From: Methanobrevibacter ruminantium M1
GTDB taxonomy: Archaea; Methanobacteriota; Methanobacteria; Methanobacteriales; Methanobacteriaceae
DNA: 64,000 nt
Direction: 5' to 3'
NCBI RefSeq assembly: GCF_000024185.1
Contig: NC_013790.1
Span: 1,973,501 to 2,037,500 of the forward strand
Shown here: one piece after another, positions 54,394-63,951 of the stretch
Layout of the letters: every line of letters starts with the position of its first letter
Position numbering within the stretch: position 1 is the stretch's first letter
Program-made: the position numbers and the translations under genes
The notes under the pieces: generated by a model
Databases searched by the model: none
Seen by the model: the letters and a program-made list of their open reading frames with translations, nothing else
What the model was told of the DNA's origin: nothing

Positions 54394-55320
54394 TTATTCA
54401 AGATGACATAAAATTATATCACATTTCAAATTAGCCTTATTCTTCTTAACGCATAAGACTTCGTCTTCAATTACTATCTCATCGCCCTTATCAAGACCTT
54501 CAGAGTCGTCCACAACCATTAAAACATTTTCACCAGGACCTGCAAGGACCTTCCAATTAACATCAAATGCCCTAACATCAGGATTTAACTTCACTTCAAT
54601 TAAGGTATCATCAATTATAACGATTTCGCCAACGGATCCCTCTTCAATAATAGTTGAAGCCAATTTTATATTTTCATTCTGTTCCATCAACTGCTCTCTA
54701 AGTTGTGCCCTGAATTTAGCTAAAACTTTAACGTCCCTTTCAGCGACTTCATCTATATAATCTTGAACTTGGCTCTTTGCCAAATTATTTTTTTCAATTA
54801 TCACATCATAATCCTTACCTACAGAAGGAGTGATTTCAGCAATGTCCTTTAGAATCTCTCCAAATATCTCTCCCATATATTTTAAACTGAAACTAGGCTT
54901 CCATCTTTCCTGAATCATTTTATTAGCTAATGATTTAGTAACTTTATTACCAAATACGATTATTGAAGAGACTCCTCTTTTAGAGTTTAATACATGAGAA
55001 CCGGAAAGTTCAATGATTTTAAAACCATTGCTTGTACCATAAATTCTTTTCCTTTTAGTTTCCATTGTTCCTCTAGAGCTTACTTCACCAATAGCAACAT
55101 TTTCAATGCTTTTTACTTTACATGCATTATCTGTAACTTTTAAATTAACATCTAACTCTTCAGCCCTAGCATATAATTCTTCATCATTATGAATTTCACC
55201 AGAGTAAATTTCTTGTTCTAAAATTTCACGTTGTTCTTTTAAACCGAAATAAGCAATTCTACGCTTATCCGCCGCCATTACACATCCTTTTTTTCCTACA
55301 TAAGCAATAATTAAACTCAT
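54394..55320 (-). CDS. DUF2121-type protein, conserved in methanogens
   Basis: Function unknown. The start MSLIIAYVGKKGCVMAADKR resembles the strand-turn-strand of proteasome-like Ntn proteins (IAYVGKKGCVMAADKRR), but no N-terminal nucleophile processing can be judged. The central part (residues about 105-210) is helical and charged; the end (LKCDIILCHLE) follows a small barrel-like segment VLMVVDDSEGLDKGDEIVIE. The DUF2121 assignment is from recollection of the family pattern. 308 residues, complete. The MBL-fold gene follows by 50 bp. Confidence 0.65.
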   Translation of the reverse strand: MSLIIAYVGKKGCVMAADKRRIAYFGLKEQREILEQEIYSGEIHNDEELYARAEELDVNLKVTDNACKVKSIENVAIGEVSSRGTMETKRKRIYGTSNGFKIIELSGSHVLNSKRGVSSIIVFGNKVTKSLANKMIQERWKPSFSLKYMGEIFGEILKDIAEITPSVGKDYDVIIEKNNLAKSQVQDYIDEVAERDVKVLAKFRAQLREQLMEQNENIKLASTIIEEGSVGEIVIIDDTLIEVKLNPDVRAFDVNWKVLAGPGENVLMVVDDSEGLDKGDEIVIEDEVLCVKKNKANLKCDIILCHLE

Positions 55321-55506
55321 ACTCTCACATCGCTTAATTTAGACACTTTATCTAATGTGCCTTTTTTTTAATTTATTTAATTGGTTTTTATTATCTAAAT
55401 TTCAAAAAGCAATTATTTAATATTAAAAATGGATGAATCGATTCTTTTATTTTATTAACGAATGAAAAGTAATCCCTTAATCAGGAATAGAATCAAATCC
55501 CTAACC

Positions 55507-55617
55507 TTAACGATTAAAATAAATATCATCAACACTATCTTCACTCAAATCATCATCAGACAAATCAGAATCAATTCTTTTAAATTTTAAAAATGGAATA
55601 AAAAATTTAAACAGATA
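55507..55617 (-). pseudogene. Possible 3' remnant of a small gene
   Basis: About 36 codons ending IDSDLSDDDLSEDSVDDIYF then Asn-Arg-stop, preceded by a hydrophobic LFKFFIPFLKFKR. The acidic tail after a hydrophobic stretch looks like the C-terminus of a membrane protein, but there is no start codon except a CTG and a stop closes the frame upstream. Parent unknown. Confidence 0.3.
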
Positions 55618-55947
55618 AATTTATTAAAAAGTATATAAATTTGCCTTTTTGAAAATTTATATTACTTTATATATTTGTAATTCAAATATATAAAATAAGG
55701 CTTTATAAAAACTAAACTTTTTGATTAAAGCAAGGATAATTAAATATATTAATAGAAAACAAAAAATAAGAATTATAAAAAGTAAAGAATAAAAATCATT
55801 TCTTTAAATATACTATTAAAATTATTTTGAATATAATTCCTATTTTAAATAATAAATAGGATAAAAAAAGACAATTATCTTATAAAAAACACAAGTGAAA
55901 AAATACCAAAGATATATTTTTCATTATTACTGTTCGGCAAATATAAA

Positions 55948-55960
55948 ATTATATATATTG
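55948..55960 (+). promoter_or_regulatory. TATA-like box of the superoxide reductase gene
   Basis: ATTATATATATTG preceded by A-rich sequence (AAATATAAA), at the distance from the ATG expected for an archaeal promoter with a 20-30 nt leader. Confidence 0.5.
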
Positions 55961-56003
55961 AAAAATACATAATAAATATAGTAATGTTTTGGAGGCATTA
56001 AAA

Positions 56004-56384
56004 ATGGTAAAAATTAATGAAATTTACAGATGCAACCACTGCGGAAATATAATCGAAGGAATCGTTGAAGGTGCCGGAGAACTTGTATGCTGTGGAGAAC
56101 CTATGGAACTCTTAGAACCTAGACAATTAGAGGAAGGTGGAGTAAAACACATCCCTGTAGTTACTAAAGAAGATGGAAAAATTGTAGTTAAAATGGGAGA
56201 AGTTGAACACCCTATGTTAGAAGAACACTACATTAACTTTGTCCAATTAACCATTGGAGATCAAGTCTTCCGTGCTAACTTAAAACCAGGAGAAGAACCA
56301 AAAGCAGTATTTGACATTAACGCTGAAATTGAAGACATAAAAGCAATCGAATATTGTAACATCCACGGCTTATGGCATGCATAA
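56004..56384 (+). CDS. dfx: Desulfoferrodoxin-type superoxide reductase
   Basis: Reduces superoxide to peroxide, an oxygen defence of anaerobes. The N-terminal desulforedoxin domain has IYRCNHCGNIIE and LVCCGEPMELL, giving the four Cys of centre I. Centre II is visible as KHIPVV, GEVEHPMLEEHYINFVQL (His ligands) and the end EYCNIHGLWHA with the Cys and His ligands. 126 residues, a complete two-centre form. Start ATG 56004: GGAGG lies 9 nt upstream; an in-frame TTG inside that site is rejected. Codon and promoter strength suggest high expression. A long perfect hairpin follows the gene. Confidence 0.95.
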   Translation: MVKINEIYRCNHCGNIIEGIVEGAGELVCCGEPMELLEPRQLEEGGVKHIPVVTKEDGKIVVKMGEVEHPMLEEHYINFVQLTIGDQVFRANLKPGEEPKAVFDINAEIEDIKAIEYCNIHGLWHA

Positions 56385-56814
56385 GCTATTTAATAAAATT
56401 TAAAATTTATATTTCTATTTTTTTTTTAGAAATCTCTACAATAAAATTACCTTGGATTGCCCTTTATCCAAGGTAATTTCCCCAAACTCATACATACACC
56501 AATATTTCTTAAATAAATTAACCAAAACCTATTTTTAATTTTCTAATGAAATTTGATTTCTCGCAATTTTTCATTTTTACTTATTATCCCTAGCAAAAAT
56601 TTGAAATTTTGCTAAATTTTATTATATATGAAAATCATATTATTAATATTATAGAATATAATCAATAAATTCATTCATAAAAAATTTTAGATAAGTGATG
56701 AAAAAGATTGATTAAACATCTTAAAAAGCAAAAAATAGATAGAAATCTTTAAAATAAAATAAATAAAGATAAAAATCTTTAAAATGAGAAAATAAAAGAT
56801 GAACAAAAGATAAC
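56385..56814. other. Spacer between superoxide reductase and the lipoprotein gene
   Basis: Contains the 14-bp hairpin (56444-56479) and, close to the next gene, a repeated AAAATAAAAGATAAA-type purine stretch (56745-56800). No other gene seen. Confidence 0.5.
56444..56479. terminator. Perfect 14-bp hairpin after superoxide reductase
   Basis: AAATTACCTTGGAT, loop TGCCCTTT, ATCCAAGGTAATTT. It is unusually GC-bearing for the region. It follows a T9-run (about 56420-56428) rather than preceding one, so it may be a transcript-stabilising or processing structure and not a classical terminator. Confidence 0.55.
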
Positions 56815-57324
56815 ATGAAAAAGAATATTTTTTTAATTGCAATAATACTAATTGCAGTTGTTGCAGTTAGTGGATGTATAAATAGCCCTATGGATAATAT
56901 CAATAACAATATGAAGGAATTGAACACTGATATTACCGAAGGAGACACCGATTATAATTCTGCTATCAATTATATCAATAATAAGGACTTTATTAGTGGA
57001 ACTGACAACATCCAAATTGCAAAAGACAAATTTAATGATGCTGATGAGAAGCTTTCAAATATTGAGCAATATAAATCTAGCCTAAACGAGAGCATTTATC
57101 TTGATTATTTATATTTGATTAAAGAGGAAGTTTCCATTAAAAGACAAGCCAGCGATGAACTTTATTTGGCTTTACAATATTATACAAACAATGATTTCAG
57201 CTCTGGAAATTCATATGCCCAATCAGCAAATTCATTAATGAATCAGGCTAAAGTTTTACAAGATGAAAGAAACCAAATTGTTGAAAACAATCCTGATCTA
57301 TTTAAAAAAGCAGGAATAATCTGA
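56815..57324 (+). CDS. Predicted lipoprotein, helical
   Basis: Function unknown. A signal sequence of 21 residues (KKNIFLIAIILIAVVAVSGC) ends in the lipobox VSGC, so the mature protein would be lipid-anchored outside. The remainder is mostly helical with Asn/Asp/Ser and repeated SAINYINNKDF/LALQYYTNNDF elements, about 80 residues apart, suggesting two related helical hairpins. 169 residues. A ribosome site is not obvious. A small DUF-type envelope protein is the best description. Confidence 0.7.
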   Translation: MKKNIFLIAIILIAVVAVSGCINSPMDNINNNMKELNTDITEGDTDYNSAINYINNKDFISGTDNIQIAKDKFNDADEKLSNIEQYKSSLNESIYLDYLYLIKEEVSIKRQASDELYLALQYYTNNDFSSGNSYAQSANSLMNQAKVLQDERNQIVENNPDLFKKAGII

Positions 57325-57459
57325 TATTTAAAAAAAAAGAAACAATCTGATTTATTAAGCACTGAAGAACATAAACTTAGAAAAATCAATACAAACTATT
57401 AAATATTAAATATAACTTAGACTTACAAAAATAATAAAAATATATGGAGAGGGGAAAAT

Positions 57460-59802
57460 ATGAAAGAAGCATGCCCTAAATGTAACGGAACTGGTTTAGT
57501 AGCAGTGGATACAAAGATATGCGATGCATGTGATGGAACAGGATATGAAGACACTTTTGAAATGAAAAACCATTTCAAAGGAGTTACCAGCAATGCAAGA
57601 GCAAAATTTGATTTGGATGCAGATCAAGACATTCCATGTGAAGTATGCAATGGAAAAGGTGTTGTGGATGTTTTTGAAGACTGTCCCTACTGTAAGGGAA
57701 CAGGCCAAATCAACGTATGCAACAGCTGTGGAAAGGCAATTCCAGATGATAAGGATTACTGTGACGAATGCAATGAAAAGCAGCTTGAAGAAAAGATGAA
57801 TAAAGTAAAGGAAAGACTGGAAAATCCTAAAAAGCTTAAAGTCGAGTCAGACATTGAAGGAAAGGAAATCGTATACGAATTAGACGGACTATGTGATATG
57901 AGTGACTTGGAAATCAATTCACTTTACAAAGGAAAAGTCACCCGTGTAGAAAGATACGGTGTTTTTGTAAGCCTTAACAATCAGGTTTGGGGATTGATGA
58001 GAACCAGCAACCCTCACAATAAGGTCGGAGACACCATCTTTGTTAGGATTTCACAGATTAAAGAGAGAAAACGTGAAGTTGATATGGTTCCGGCACATGT
58101 CTTTAAAGGAGAATATGTAGTCAAGAAACTATCCAAGAACATTGGAAGAACCAAAATCGAAACCCTTGATGAAAGCTCTCTTAAAAGCATTGTTAAAGTA
58201 TACGGAGAAGTCATACAAATCCAACAGACATCAGGGCCAACCATCTTTACAATCACTGACGAGACTTCAATCACTTGGGCTGCTGCCTTTAATGAGCCTG
58301 GAGTTAGAATGTATCCTGAAATTGAAGTGGGAGACATTGTTGAGGTCATTGGAGAAGTCAATCAGCACAATGGAGAAATACAAATCGAATCTGAATCCAT
58401 CTCCAAATTAGATAGTGATGAAGCTGAAGCAATGAAAGAATTGATTGACATTGCTTTAGATAAAAAAGCAGAACCTGATGATGTTGATTTCTTAATTGAA
58501 AGCCCTGTTCTTGAAAGATTAAAGCCAAAAATGAGAGAGGCTGCAAAAGTCATTAGAAGAGCAGTGCTGGATGGAAGATCCATACTTGTAAGGCACCATA
58601 ACGATGCAGACGGAATCTGTTCAGGTGTGGCAATAGAAAAAGCAGTAATTCCATATTTAAAGGAAAACAATCCAGACAATGATGCAGAATACCACTACTT
58701 TAAAAGGTCTCCGAGCAAAGCCCCATTCTATGAATTGGAAGATGTTGTAAAGGACTTGTCCTTTGCACTTGAGGACCTTGACAGGCATGGGCAAAAACTG
58801 CCTCTTATTGTTCTTTTAGATAACGGGTCTACAGAAGAGGATATTGTTGCATTGATGCAAGCTAAAATATATGACATTGAAATCGTGGTTATTGACCACC
58901 ACTCCCCAGGAAATCTAATTACAAAAACCTTAAGGAACGGAGAAACAGTCTCAGGAGATGTGGAATCTGCTCCAGAAGACATTATGGGAGGAACTGTAGC
59001 AGTTGACGAATATGTGGACACACATGTTAACCCATATCTTGTCGGAGGAGACTCGCAGATTACAGCAGGCGCATTGGCAACTGAAGTGGCTCATTTCATC
59101 AATCCAGAAATTGAAGACTTAATCAAGCACCTTCCAGGAATTGCAGCATTAGGTGACCATGCAGAATCAGATGAAGCAGAACAGTATGTGGAACTTGCAG
59201 CAAGTAAAGGCTACTCAAGAGACAGATTAAAGCAGATTGCTGAGTGCATTGACTTTGAAGCTTACTTCTTAAGATTCATGAACGGAAGAGGCATAATCGA
59301 TACCATCTTAGGTGTTGACAATATTGACAAACATCCTAAAATGGTTGATGCATTGTATAAAGAGTATTTAAGACGTGTTGACACTCAAATGAAAGCAGCG
59401 TTGCCGAATATAAAAAGAGTGAAATTAGACAATGGCATCTACTTTAATGTTTTAGATGTTGAAAAATACGCACATAAGTTTACTTTCCCAGCACCAGGAA
59501 AAACCTGCGGATTTGTCCATGACAAGATTGTAAAGGAAATCGGCGATGACAAGCCTATCATCACATTAGGACATGGCCCAGACTTTGGTGTTTTAAGAGC
59601 AACAGACACAGTACACCAGCTCTTTGGATTTAATGTGAATAATATTGTAATCAGTCTTGCAGATAAGATACCTCAAGCAGGTATTGATGGAGGAGGCCAC
59701 GAATGTGCAGGATCCATTAAATATATTGAGGGTCTTGGCAAACAGGTATTGACTGAACTTCTCAATGAAGTCAGTGAAATGACTGACAGTTCTAAGAATT
59801 AA
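57460..59802 (+). CDS. Large DHH phosphoesterase with DnaJ-type zinc finger, S1 and OB domains
   Basis: Archaeal COG1107-type nucleic-acid enzyme. Residues 1-105 hold four CxxCxGxG units (CPKCNGTG, CDACDGTG, CEVCNGKG, CPYCKGTG), a complete DnaJ-like zinc finger, then a zinc ribbon (CNSCGKAI, YCDECN). Residues about 145-215 are an S1 domain (YKGKVTRVERYGVFVSLNNQ). Residues about 245-325 are an OB/tRNA-anti fold (VYGEVIQIQQTSGPTIFTIT). The DHH module starts near 380: VRHHNDADGICSGVAIEKAV, LLDNGSTEED, VVIDHHSPGN, and the DHHA1 end DGGGHECAGSIKYI. 780 residues. Probably acts on RNA or RNA/DNA ends; the exact activity is unproven. Ribosome site GGAGAGG just upstream. Confidence 0.9.
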   Translation: MKEACPKCNGTGLVAVDTKICDACDGTGYEDTFEMKNHFKGVTSNARAKFDLDADQDIPCEVCNGKGVVDVFEDCPYCKGTGQINVCNSCGKAIPDDKDYCDECNEKQLEEKMNKVKERLENPKKLKVESDIEGKEIVYELDGLCDMSDLEINSLYKGKVTRVERYGVFVSLNNQVWGLMRTSNPHNKVGDTIFVRISQIKERKREVDMVPAHVFKGEYVVKKLSKNIGRTKIETLDESSLKSIVKVYGEVIQIQQTSGPTIFTITDETSITWAAAFNEPGVRMYPEIEVGDIVEVIGEVNQHNGEIQIESESISKLDSDEAEAMKELIDIALDKKAEPDDVDFLIESPVLERLKPKMREAAKVIRRAVLDGRSILVRHHNDADGICSGVAIEKAVIPYLKENNPDNDAEYHYFKRSPSKAPFYELEDVVKDLSFALEDLDRHGQKLPLIVLLDNGSTEEDIVALMQAKIYDIEIVVIDHHSPGNLITKTLRNGETVSGDVESAPEDIMGGTVAVDEYVDTHVNPYLVGGDSQITAGALATEVAHFINPEIEDLIKHLPGIAALGDHAESDEAEQYVELAASKGYSRDRLKQIAECIDFEAYFLRFMNGRGIIDTILGVDNIDKHPKMVDALYKEYLRRVDTQMKAALPNIKRVKLDNGIYFNVLDVEKYAHKFTFPAPGKTCGFVHDKIVKEIGDDKPIITLGHGPDFGVLRATDTVHQLFGFNVNNIVISLADKIPQAGIDGGGHECAGSIKYIEGLGKQVLTELLNEVSEMTDSSKN

Positions 59803-60509
59803 TTAGAACTTTTTATCAATTCTTTTTCTTTAATTATTTTTTTAATTTAAAAATGGAACTTTTAGTTCCTAACTTTTTTCTATTTTTTATCAAAGCCCAC
59901 ACTCTTATTTTGATTTTTTAAAATTAATTTTTATATTATTTTTACTAAAACTTTTCCATTACTTCAAATTATTTTAAAGATTAATTGTTTTATAATAAAG
60001 AAACAATTTATGATTATAAGAACTATTTTTGCATAAAAATGAAAAAGCAAATTATCACAAAAACACAAAAACACAAAAATGATTTTGCACAAAAAAATTT
60101 TTATGCAAAAATTCCTTGTTAAAATAATTAATTTCATTATTTATTTAAATTAAATTTTATTATAAAACTATTAATTTAATCAATCACATAATCAATTTAA
60201 TTAAAATAATATTATAAATAATAAAATCTAAAAACTTGAATCTATATCAAGTTATTGAAAGAGAATAATTTATTAAATTTTCAACAAAGTAGAACAATTC
60301 AAAATAAAAATTAGAAAAAGTTCTTATAAATAGAAACAAAACATTGAAAAAGAATATGAGAAATATTGAAAATATCATAAAAAATGAAAAAATGAAAAAA
60401 TACTAAAATAAGGAGATAAAATTAAAAAAATAAAAAAATAGTAAAAAAGGAAATAAAAATTAAAAAAAAATAAAAGAGCGATAATAATAAAAAAATATCA
60501 AGATATAAG
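59803..60509. other. Spacer with an inverted-repeat element
   Basis: About 700 bp between the convergent DHH and nifU genes. It contains the 86-bp element at 60026-60111; the rest is A/T-rich with A-runs near nifU. No gene seen. Confidence 0.55.
60026..60111. repeat. 15-bp perfect inverted repeats around CACAAAAA units
   Basis: TTTTTGCATAAAAAT (60026-60040) and ATTTTTATGCAAAAA (60097-60111) flank 56 bp that contain three CACAAAAA units and ATGATTTTGCACAAAA. Its words match, on the opposite strand, the TGTGCAAAAATG arrays at 7888, 10687 and 12876. Confidence 0.7.
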
Positions 60510-60884
60510 TTATTCTTCTTGCTTTTCCTTATAATCCTTAATTGCTTCAGCTAAAGCATCAGCAGCTAAGTTGGAACAGTGCATCTTAATTGGCGGAAGA
60601 CCATCTAAAGCATCTGCTACATCATTTCTAGTGATTTTTAAAGCTTCATCAACAGCCATTCCTTTTGCAATTTCAGTTATCATACTGCTTGTTGCAATTG
60701 CAGCACCACAGCCGAATGTTTTAAACTTAATATCCTGAATTACTTCATCATCATCAACATCTATATAGATTGTCATTAAATCTCCACAAGTAGGATTTCC
60801 AACAGTACCTTCACCACTTGCATTTTCAATTTCGCCAGAGTTTCTTGGATTTGCAAAATGATCCATAACTTTATCACTGTACAT
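60510..60884 (-). CDS. nifU: Iron-sulfur cluster scaffold protein (IscU/NifU N-domain type)
   Basis: Assembles Fe-S clusters from sulfide delivered by the cysteine desulfurase encoded just upstream. MYSDKVMDHFANPRNSGEIE, VGNPTCGDLMTIYIDVDD, FKTFGCGAAIATSSMITEIA and IKMHCSNLAADALAEAIKDY give the three cluster ligands Cys33, Cys59 and Cys103. 124 residues means the U-type domain alone. GGTGATAGA precedes the ATG. It is 67 bp after nifS on the same strand, so the two form an operon. Confidence 0.95.
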   Translation of the reverse strand: MYSDKVMDHFANPRNSGEIENASGEGTVGNPTCGDLMTIYIDVDDDEVIQDIKFKTFGCGAAIATSSMITEIAKGMAVDEALKITRNDVADALDGLPPIKMHCSNLAADALAEAIKDYKEKQEE

Positions 60885-60951
60885 TCTATCACCTAACCTT
60901 TTAAATAGTTTATTTTATTATTTTCATAAATAATTATTAATATTTTTAGAA

Positions 60952-62160
60952 CTAATGATCCACATCTGTAAATTTGGATTCATCCAATTCTAAGGATTCG
61001 TTTTTCTCATTGTCCCATAAAGGAGACATCTGTCTTAAGCTTCCAACCACATCTGCAATGGCATCTGATACAACTTCAACATCTTCGATTGAATTCTCTA
61101 CTCCTAAGGATAATCTTAATGAGCCGTGAATTTCAGCATCCTCCAATCCAAGAGCGCTTAAAACATAAGATGCCTTTAGGTTTTTAGAAGAACAAGCAGA
61201 ACCTGTTGCCCCATTAATTCCTTTCGCATCCAATCTTAGGATTAGCCCTTCACCTTCAATCGCTGCAAATCTGAAGCTTGCATTGTTAGGGAGTCTCTCC
61301 TCTCTATCACCATTCAAATATGCCTCTGGGACCTTATCCAATACCTCTCCTATAAGAAGGTCTCTGATTTCTTGAAGCTTTTCAATATTTGCATCCAAAT
61401 TATTATAAGCAATCTCTGCAGCCTTACCGAATCCAACAATTCCTGGAACGTTTTCAGTACCTGATCTGAGATTGTTTTCTTGGCCTCCCCCATGAATCAA
61501 GGTTTCAATCCTTACTCCTTTTCTAATGAATAGCGCACCTACTCCCTTTGGACCATAAAGCTTATGGGAAGAGATGGATAATAAGTCAATATTTGCTTTT
61601 TTTACATCAACAGGGATTTTTCCAACAGATTGAACAGCATCCACATGGAAAGTGATGCCTTTTTCCTTTGCAATTCCACCGACCTCTTCAATAGGCTGGA
61701 TAGTTCCAATTTCATTATTTGCATGCATTACTGAAATTAAGATGGTATCGTCTCTGATTGCTTCCTTTAAGTCTTCAATATCAAGAATACCATTTTCCTT
61801 AACTGGAAGATAAGTCACTTCAAAGCCTTTTGTTTCTAGGTATTCGCAGGTCCTAAGTACTGCAGGATGCTCGATTACTGTTGTAATGATATGCTTTCCT
61901 TTATCTTCCAATTTAAAGGCTATGCCCTTTATAGCCATATTGTCGGATTCAGTACCCCCACTTGTAAAGATGATTTCTCTTGTCTCAGCATTGATTAATT
62001 TAGCCACATTTTCACGTGCAGTTTCAACTGCTTTTTTTGCACTTCTACCTAATGAATAAAAGGCAGAAGGATTTCCGAATTCTTCCTTTAAGTAAGGAAC
62101 CATTGCATTGAAAACTTCTTCTTTAACTGGAGAAGTTGCAGAATTGTCCATATAAATCAT
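60952..62160 (-). CDS. nifS: Cysteine desulfurase (NifS/IscS)
   Basis: PLP enzyme that takes sulfur from cysteine for Fe-S clusters. IYMDNSATSPVKEEVFNAM at the N-terminus, FTSGGTESDNMAIKG, the PLP Lys in SISSHKLYGPKGVGALFIR, and the active Cys loop in GATGSACSSKNLKASYVL. 402 residues from ATG 62160, with AGGAG 9 nt upstream; the GTG 9 nt earlier is rejected. Followed by nifU. A dyad (62289-62310) lies upstream. Confidence 0.95.
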   Translation of the reverse strand: MIYMDNSATSPVKEEVFNAMVPYLKEEFGNPSAFYSLGRSAKKAVETARENVAKLINAETREIIFTSGGTESDNMAIKGIAFKLEDKGKHIITTVIEHPAVLRTCEYLETKGFEVTYLPVKENGILDIEDLKEAIRDDTILISVMHANNEIGTIQPIEEVGGIAKEKGITFHVDAVQSVGKIPVDVKKANIDLLSISSHKLYGPKGVGALFIRKGVRIETLIHGGGQENNLRSGTENVPGIVGFGKAAEIAYNNLDANIEKLQEIRDLLIGEVLDKVPEAYLNGDREERLPNNASFRFAAIEGEGLILRLDAKGINGATGSACSSKNLKASYVLSALGLEDAEIHGSLRLSLGVENSIEDVEVVSDAIADVVGSLRQMSPLWDNEKNESLELDESKFTDVDH

Positions 62161-62288
62161 TTTAAACACTCCTAATCATAATAAATACTTTTTAATAAAT
62201 TTAATTTTTTAAATGAAATTATTTTGATTTTTATTTTTAAAAAAATTCCAAATCATTGATTATTTTGAAATTTTAAAGTCATTTTAAA

Positions 62289-62310
62289 AAATATAACAAT
62301 AGTTATATTT
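62289..62310. promoter_or_regulatory. Inverted repeat upstream of nifS
   Basis: AAATATAAC, AATA, GTTATATTT: a perfect 9-bp dyad about 130 bp before the nifS ATG, adjoining TATA-like sequence. Operator or promoter element; A/T content makes chance similarity possible. Confidence 0.35.
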
Positions 62311-62400
62311 TTCCTATATAATAGTTAGTAAGTTTTAGTATATAAAGGTTAGTATAATAATATAGAATTATTGTATTTTAAAAAAAAAAATTGAAAGACT

Positions 62401-62477
62401 CCTGAAAATAGATCAGATAGAAAACATGAAAATAATTGAAAAAACCCCTGAAAATATATCAGATAGAAAACATGAAA
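62401..62477. repeat. Direct repeat with 46-bp period
   Basis: CCTGAAAATAGATCAGATAG then AAAACATGAAA at 62401-62431, and CCTGAAAATATATCAGATAG then the same tail at 62447-62477. Confidence 0.8.
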
Positions 62478-62631
62478 TATTTAAAATAATAAAGAAAAAT
62501 AAAATAAAAAAGGTTAAAAAAAAAATTGGACAGTATAATGATAATAAATAATTTATATTCAAGTTAAGTTAAATTAAAATGAAATATTAAAAAATAAAAA
62601 AAAGGAGATTAAAAAATGAAAGAAATATTTT

Positions 62632-63951
62632 TTAATCATCACCGAATTTTTCACTTACTTTTGCTAATGCTTGATCTATATCAGCAATAATGTCGTCAAC
62701 ATCCTCTAAACCAATGGATAAACGGATTAAATCTTGAGTAACACCAGTGCTTTCCTGTTCTTCTGGAGTTAATTGCTGGTGAGTAGTGGAAGCCGGGTGG
62801 ATAACCAAACTTTTAGCGTCTCCAATATTTGCAAGCAAGGATAATAATTCAACATTATCAATAAACTCCTTACCAGCTTCAAGACCTCCTTTAATACCGA
62901 AAGCAATGAGAGCACCGAATTTGTCACCTAAATATTTTTTAGCAGTTTCATGGCTTGGATGATGTTCAAGACCTGGATAGTTTACCCAACTGACTGCAGG
63001 ATGATTATCCAAGAATTGAGCTACTTTTAAAGCATTTTCAGAATGTTTTTCCATTCTGATTGTTAAGGTTTCCAATCCTTGCAAGAATATGAAGCTATGA
63101 ACTGGCGCAAGGGTTGCACCTAAATCCCTTAATAATCTTGCCCTGATACGTAAGGTATATGCAATGTTTCCAAGACCTGGGAAATCTCCGAATATTTCCC
63201 AATAGTTTATTCCATGGTAACTTGGATCTGGCTCAGATATTGTAGGGAACTTGCCGTTTCCCCAATTGAATTTTCCGCTGTCTACAATATATCCTCCTAC
63301 TGCAGTACCATGTCCGCCTACAAACTTAGTTGCAGATGCTGCAATGACATCAGCACCATGTTCTAAAGGTCTTACAAGCCCTACTGCAGCGGTGTTATCG
63401 ATGATTAAAGGAATGTCATGAGAATGTGCAATTTCAGCTAATCTTTCAAAGTCAGGAACATCCAACTTAGGGTTTCCTAATGATTCTGCATAAATTGCCT
63501 TGGTCTTATCGGTAATTGCAGCTTCAAAGGCATCATAATCCTGGGAATCTACAAAGATAACATTACGTGCCAAATCCTTGAAAGTGTAATCAAACAATTG
63601 GTATGTTCCACCATAAAGGTTGTTTGCAGATACGATCTCATCACCAGGCGGTGTAATGTTTAACAAAGCATAACTGATTGCAGCCAAACCACTTGCAGCA
63701 GAGATAGCGGAATTTCCTCCTTCAATAGCAGCGATTCTTGCTTCAAATGCATCTGAAGTAGGGTTAGTTAATCTGCTGTAGATTTGACCAAATTCCTGAA
63801 GTGCAAATCTGTTAGCTGCCTCATCCGTATTGCTGAATACATAAGACGAAGTCTGATAGATTGGAACGGCTCTTGCACCGGTTGCTGGGTCTGGTTCTTC
63901 TTGTCCTGCGTGTAATCCTAAAGTACTTAATCCATAATTTTTATTTGTCAT
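62632..63951 (-). CDS. metY: O-acetylhomoserine (thiol)-lyase / O-acetylhomoserine aminocarboxypropyltransferase
   Basis: PLP-dependent enzyme that makes homocysteine (or cysteine from O-acetylserine) directly from sulfide. [84 protein letters not shown] and the PLP-Lys motif [16 protein letters not shown] are all present, and [20 protein letters not shown] ends it. 439 residues, typical of the MetY group and longer than MetB/MetC. It is the first minus-strand gene of a sulfur-related set with nifS and nifU, though a 470-bp spacer separates them. Confident family; the exact substrate is inferred. Confidence 0.93.
   Translation of the reverse strand: MTNKNYGLSTLGLHAGQEEPDPATGARAVPIYQTSSYVFSNTDEAANRFALQEFGQIYSRLTNPTSDAFEARIAAIEGGNSAISAASGLAAISYALLNITPPGDEIVSANNLYGGTYQLFDYTFKDLARNVIFVDSQDYDAFEAAITDKTKAIYAESLGNPKLDVPDFERLAEIAHSHDIPLIIDNTAAVGLVRPLEHGADVIAASATKFVGGHGTAVGGYIVDSGKFNWGNGKFPTISEPDPSYHGINYWEIFGDFPGLGNIAYTLRIRARLLRDLGATLAPVHSFIFLQGLETLTIRMEKHSENALKVAQFLDNHPAVSWVNYPGLEHHPSHETAKKYLGDKFGALIAFGIKGGLEAGKEFIDNVELLSLLANIGDAKSLVIHPASTTHQQLTPEEQESTGVTQDLIRLSIGLEDVDDIIADIDQALAKVSEKFGDD

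Larger units (their letters stand above)
55321..56003. other. Spacer before superoxide reductase, with promoter and possible gene remnant
   Basis: A TATA-like ATTATATATATTG lies at 55948-55960, about 45-55 bp before the superoxide reductase ATG. On the minus strand 55507-55617 reads open and protein-like (see separate entry). The rest is A/T-rich. Confidence 0.5.
62161..62631. other. Spacer with dyad and direct repeat
   Basis: nifS promoter region with a dyad at 62289-62310 and TATA-like sequence around it, then a 46-bp-period direct repeat (62401-62477). No gene seen. Confidence 0.5.
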
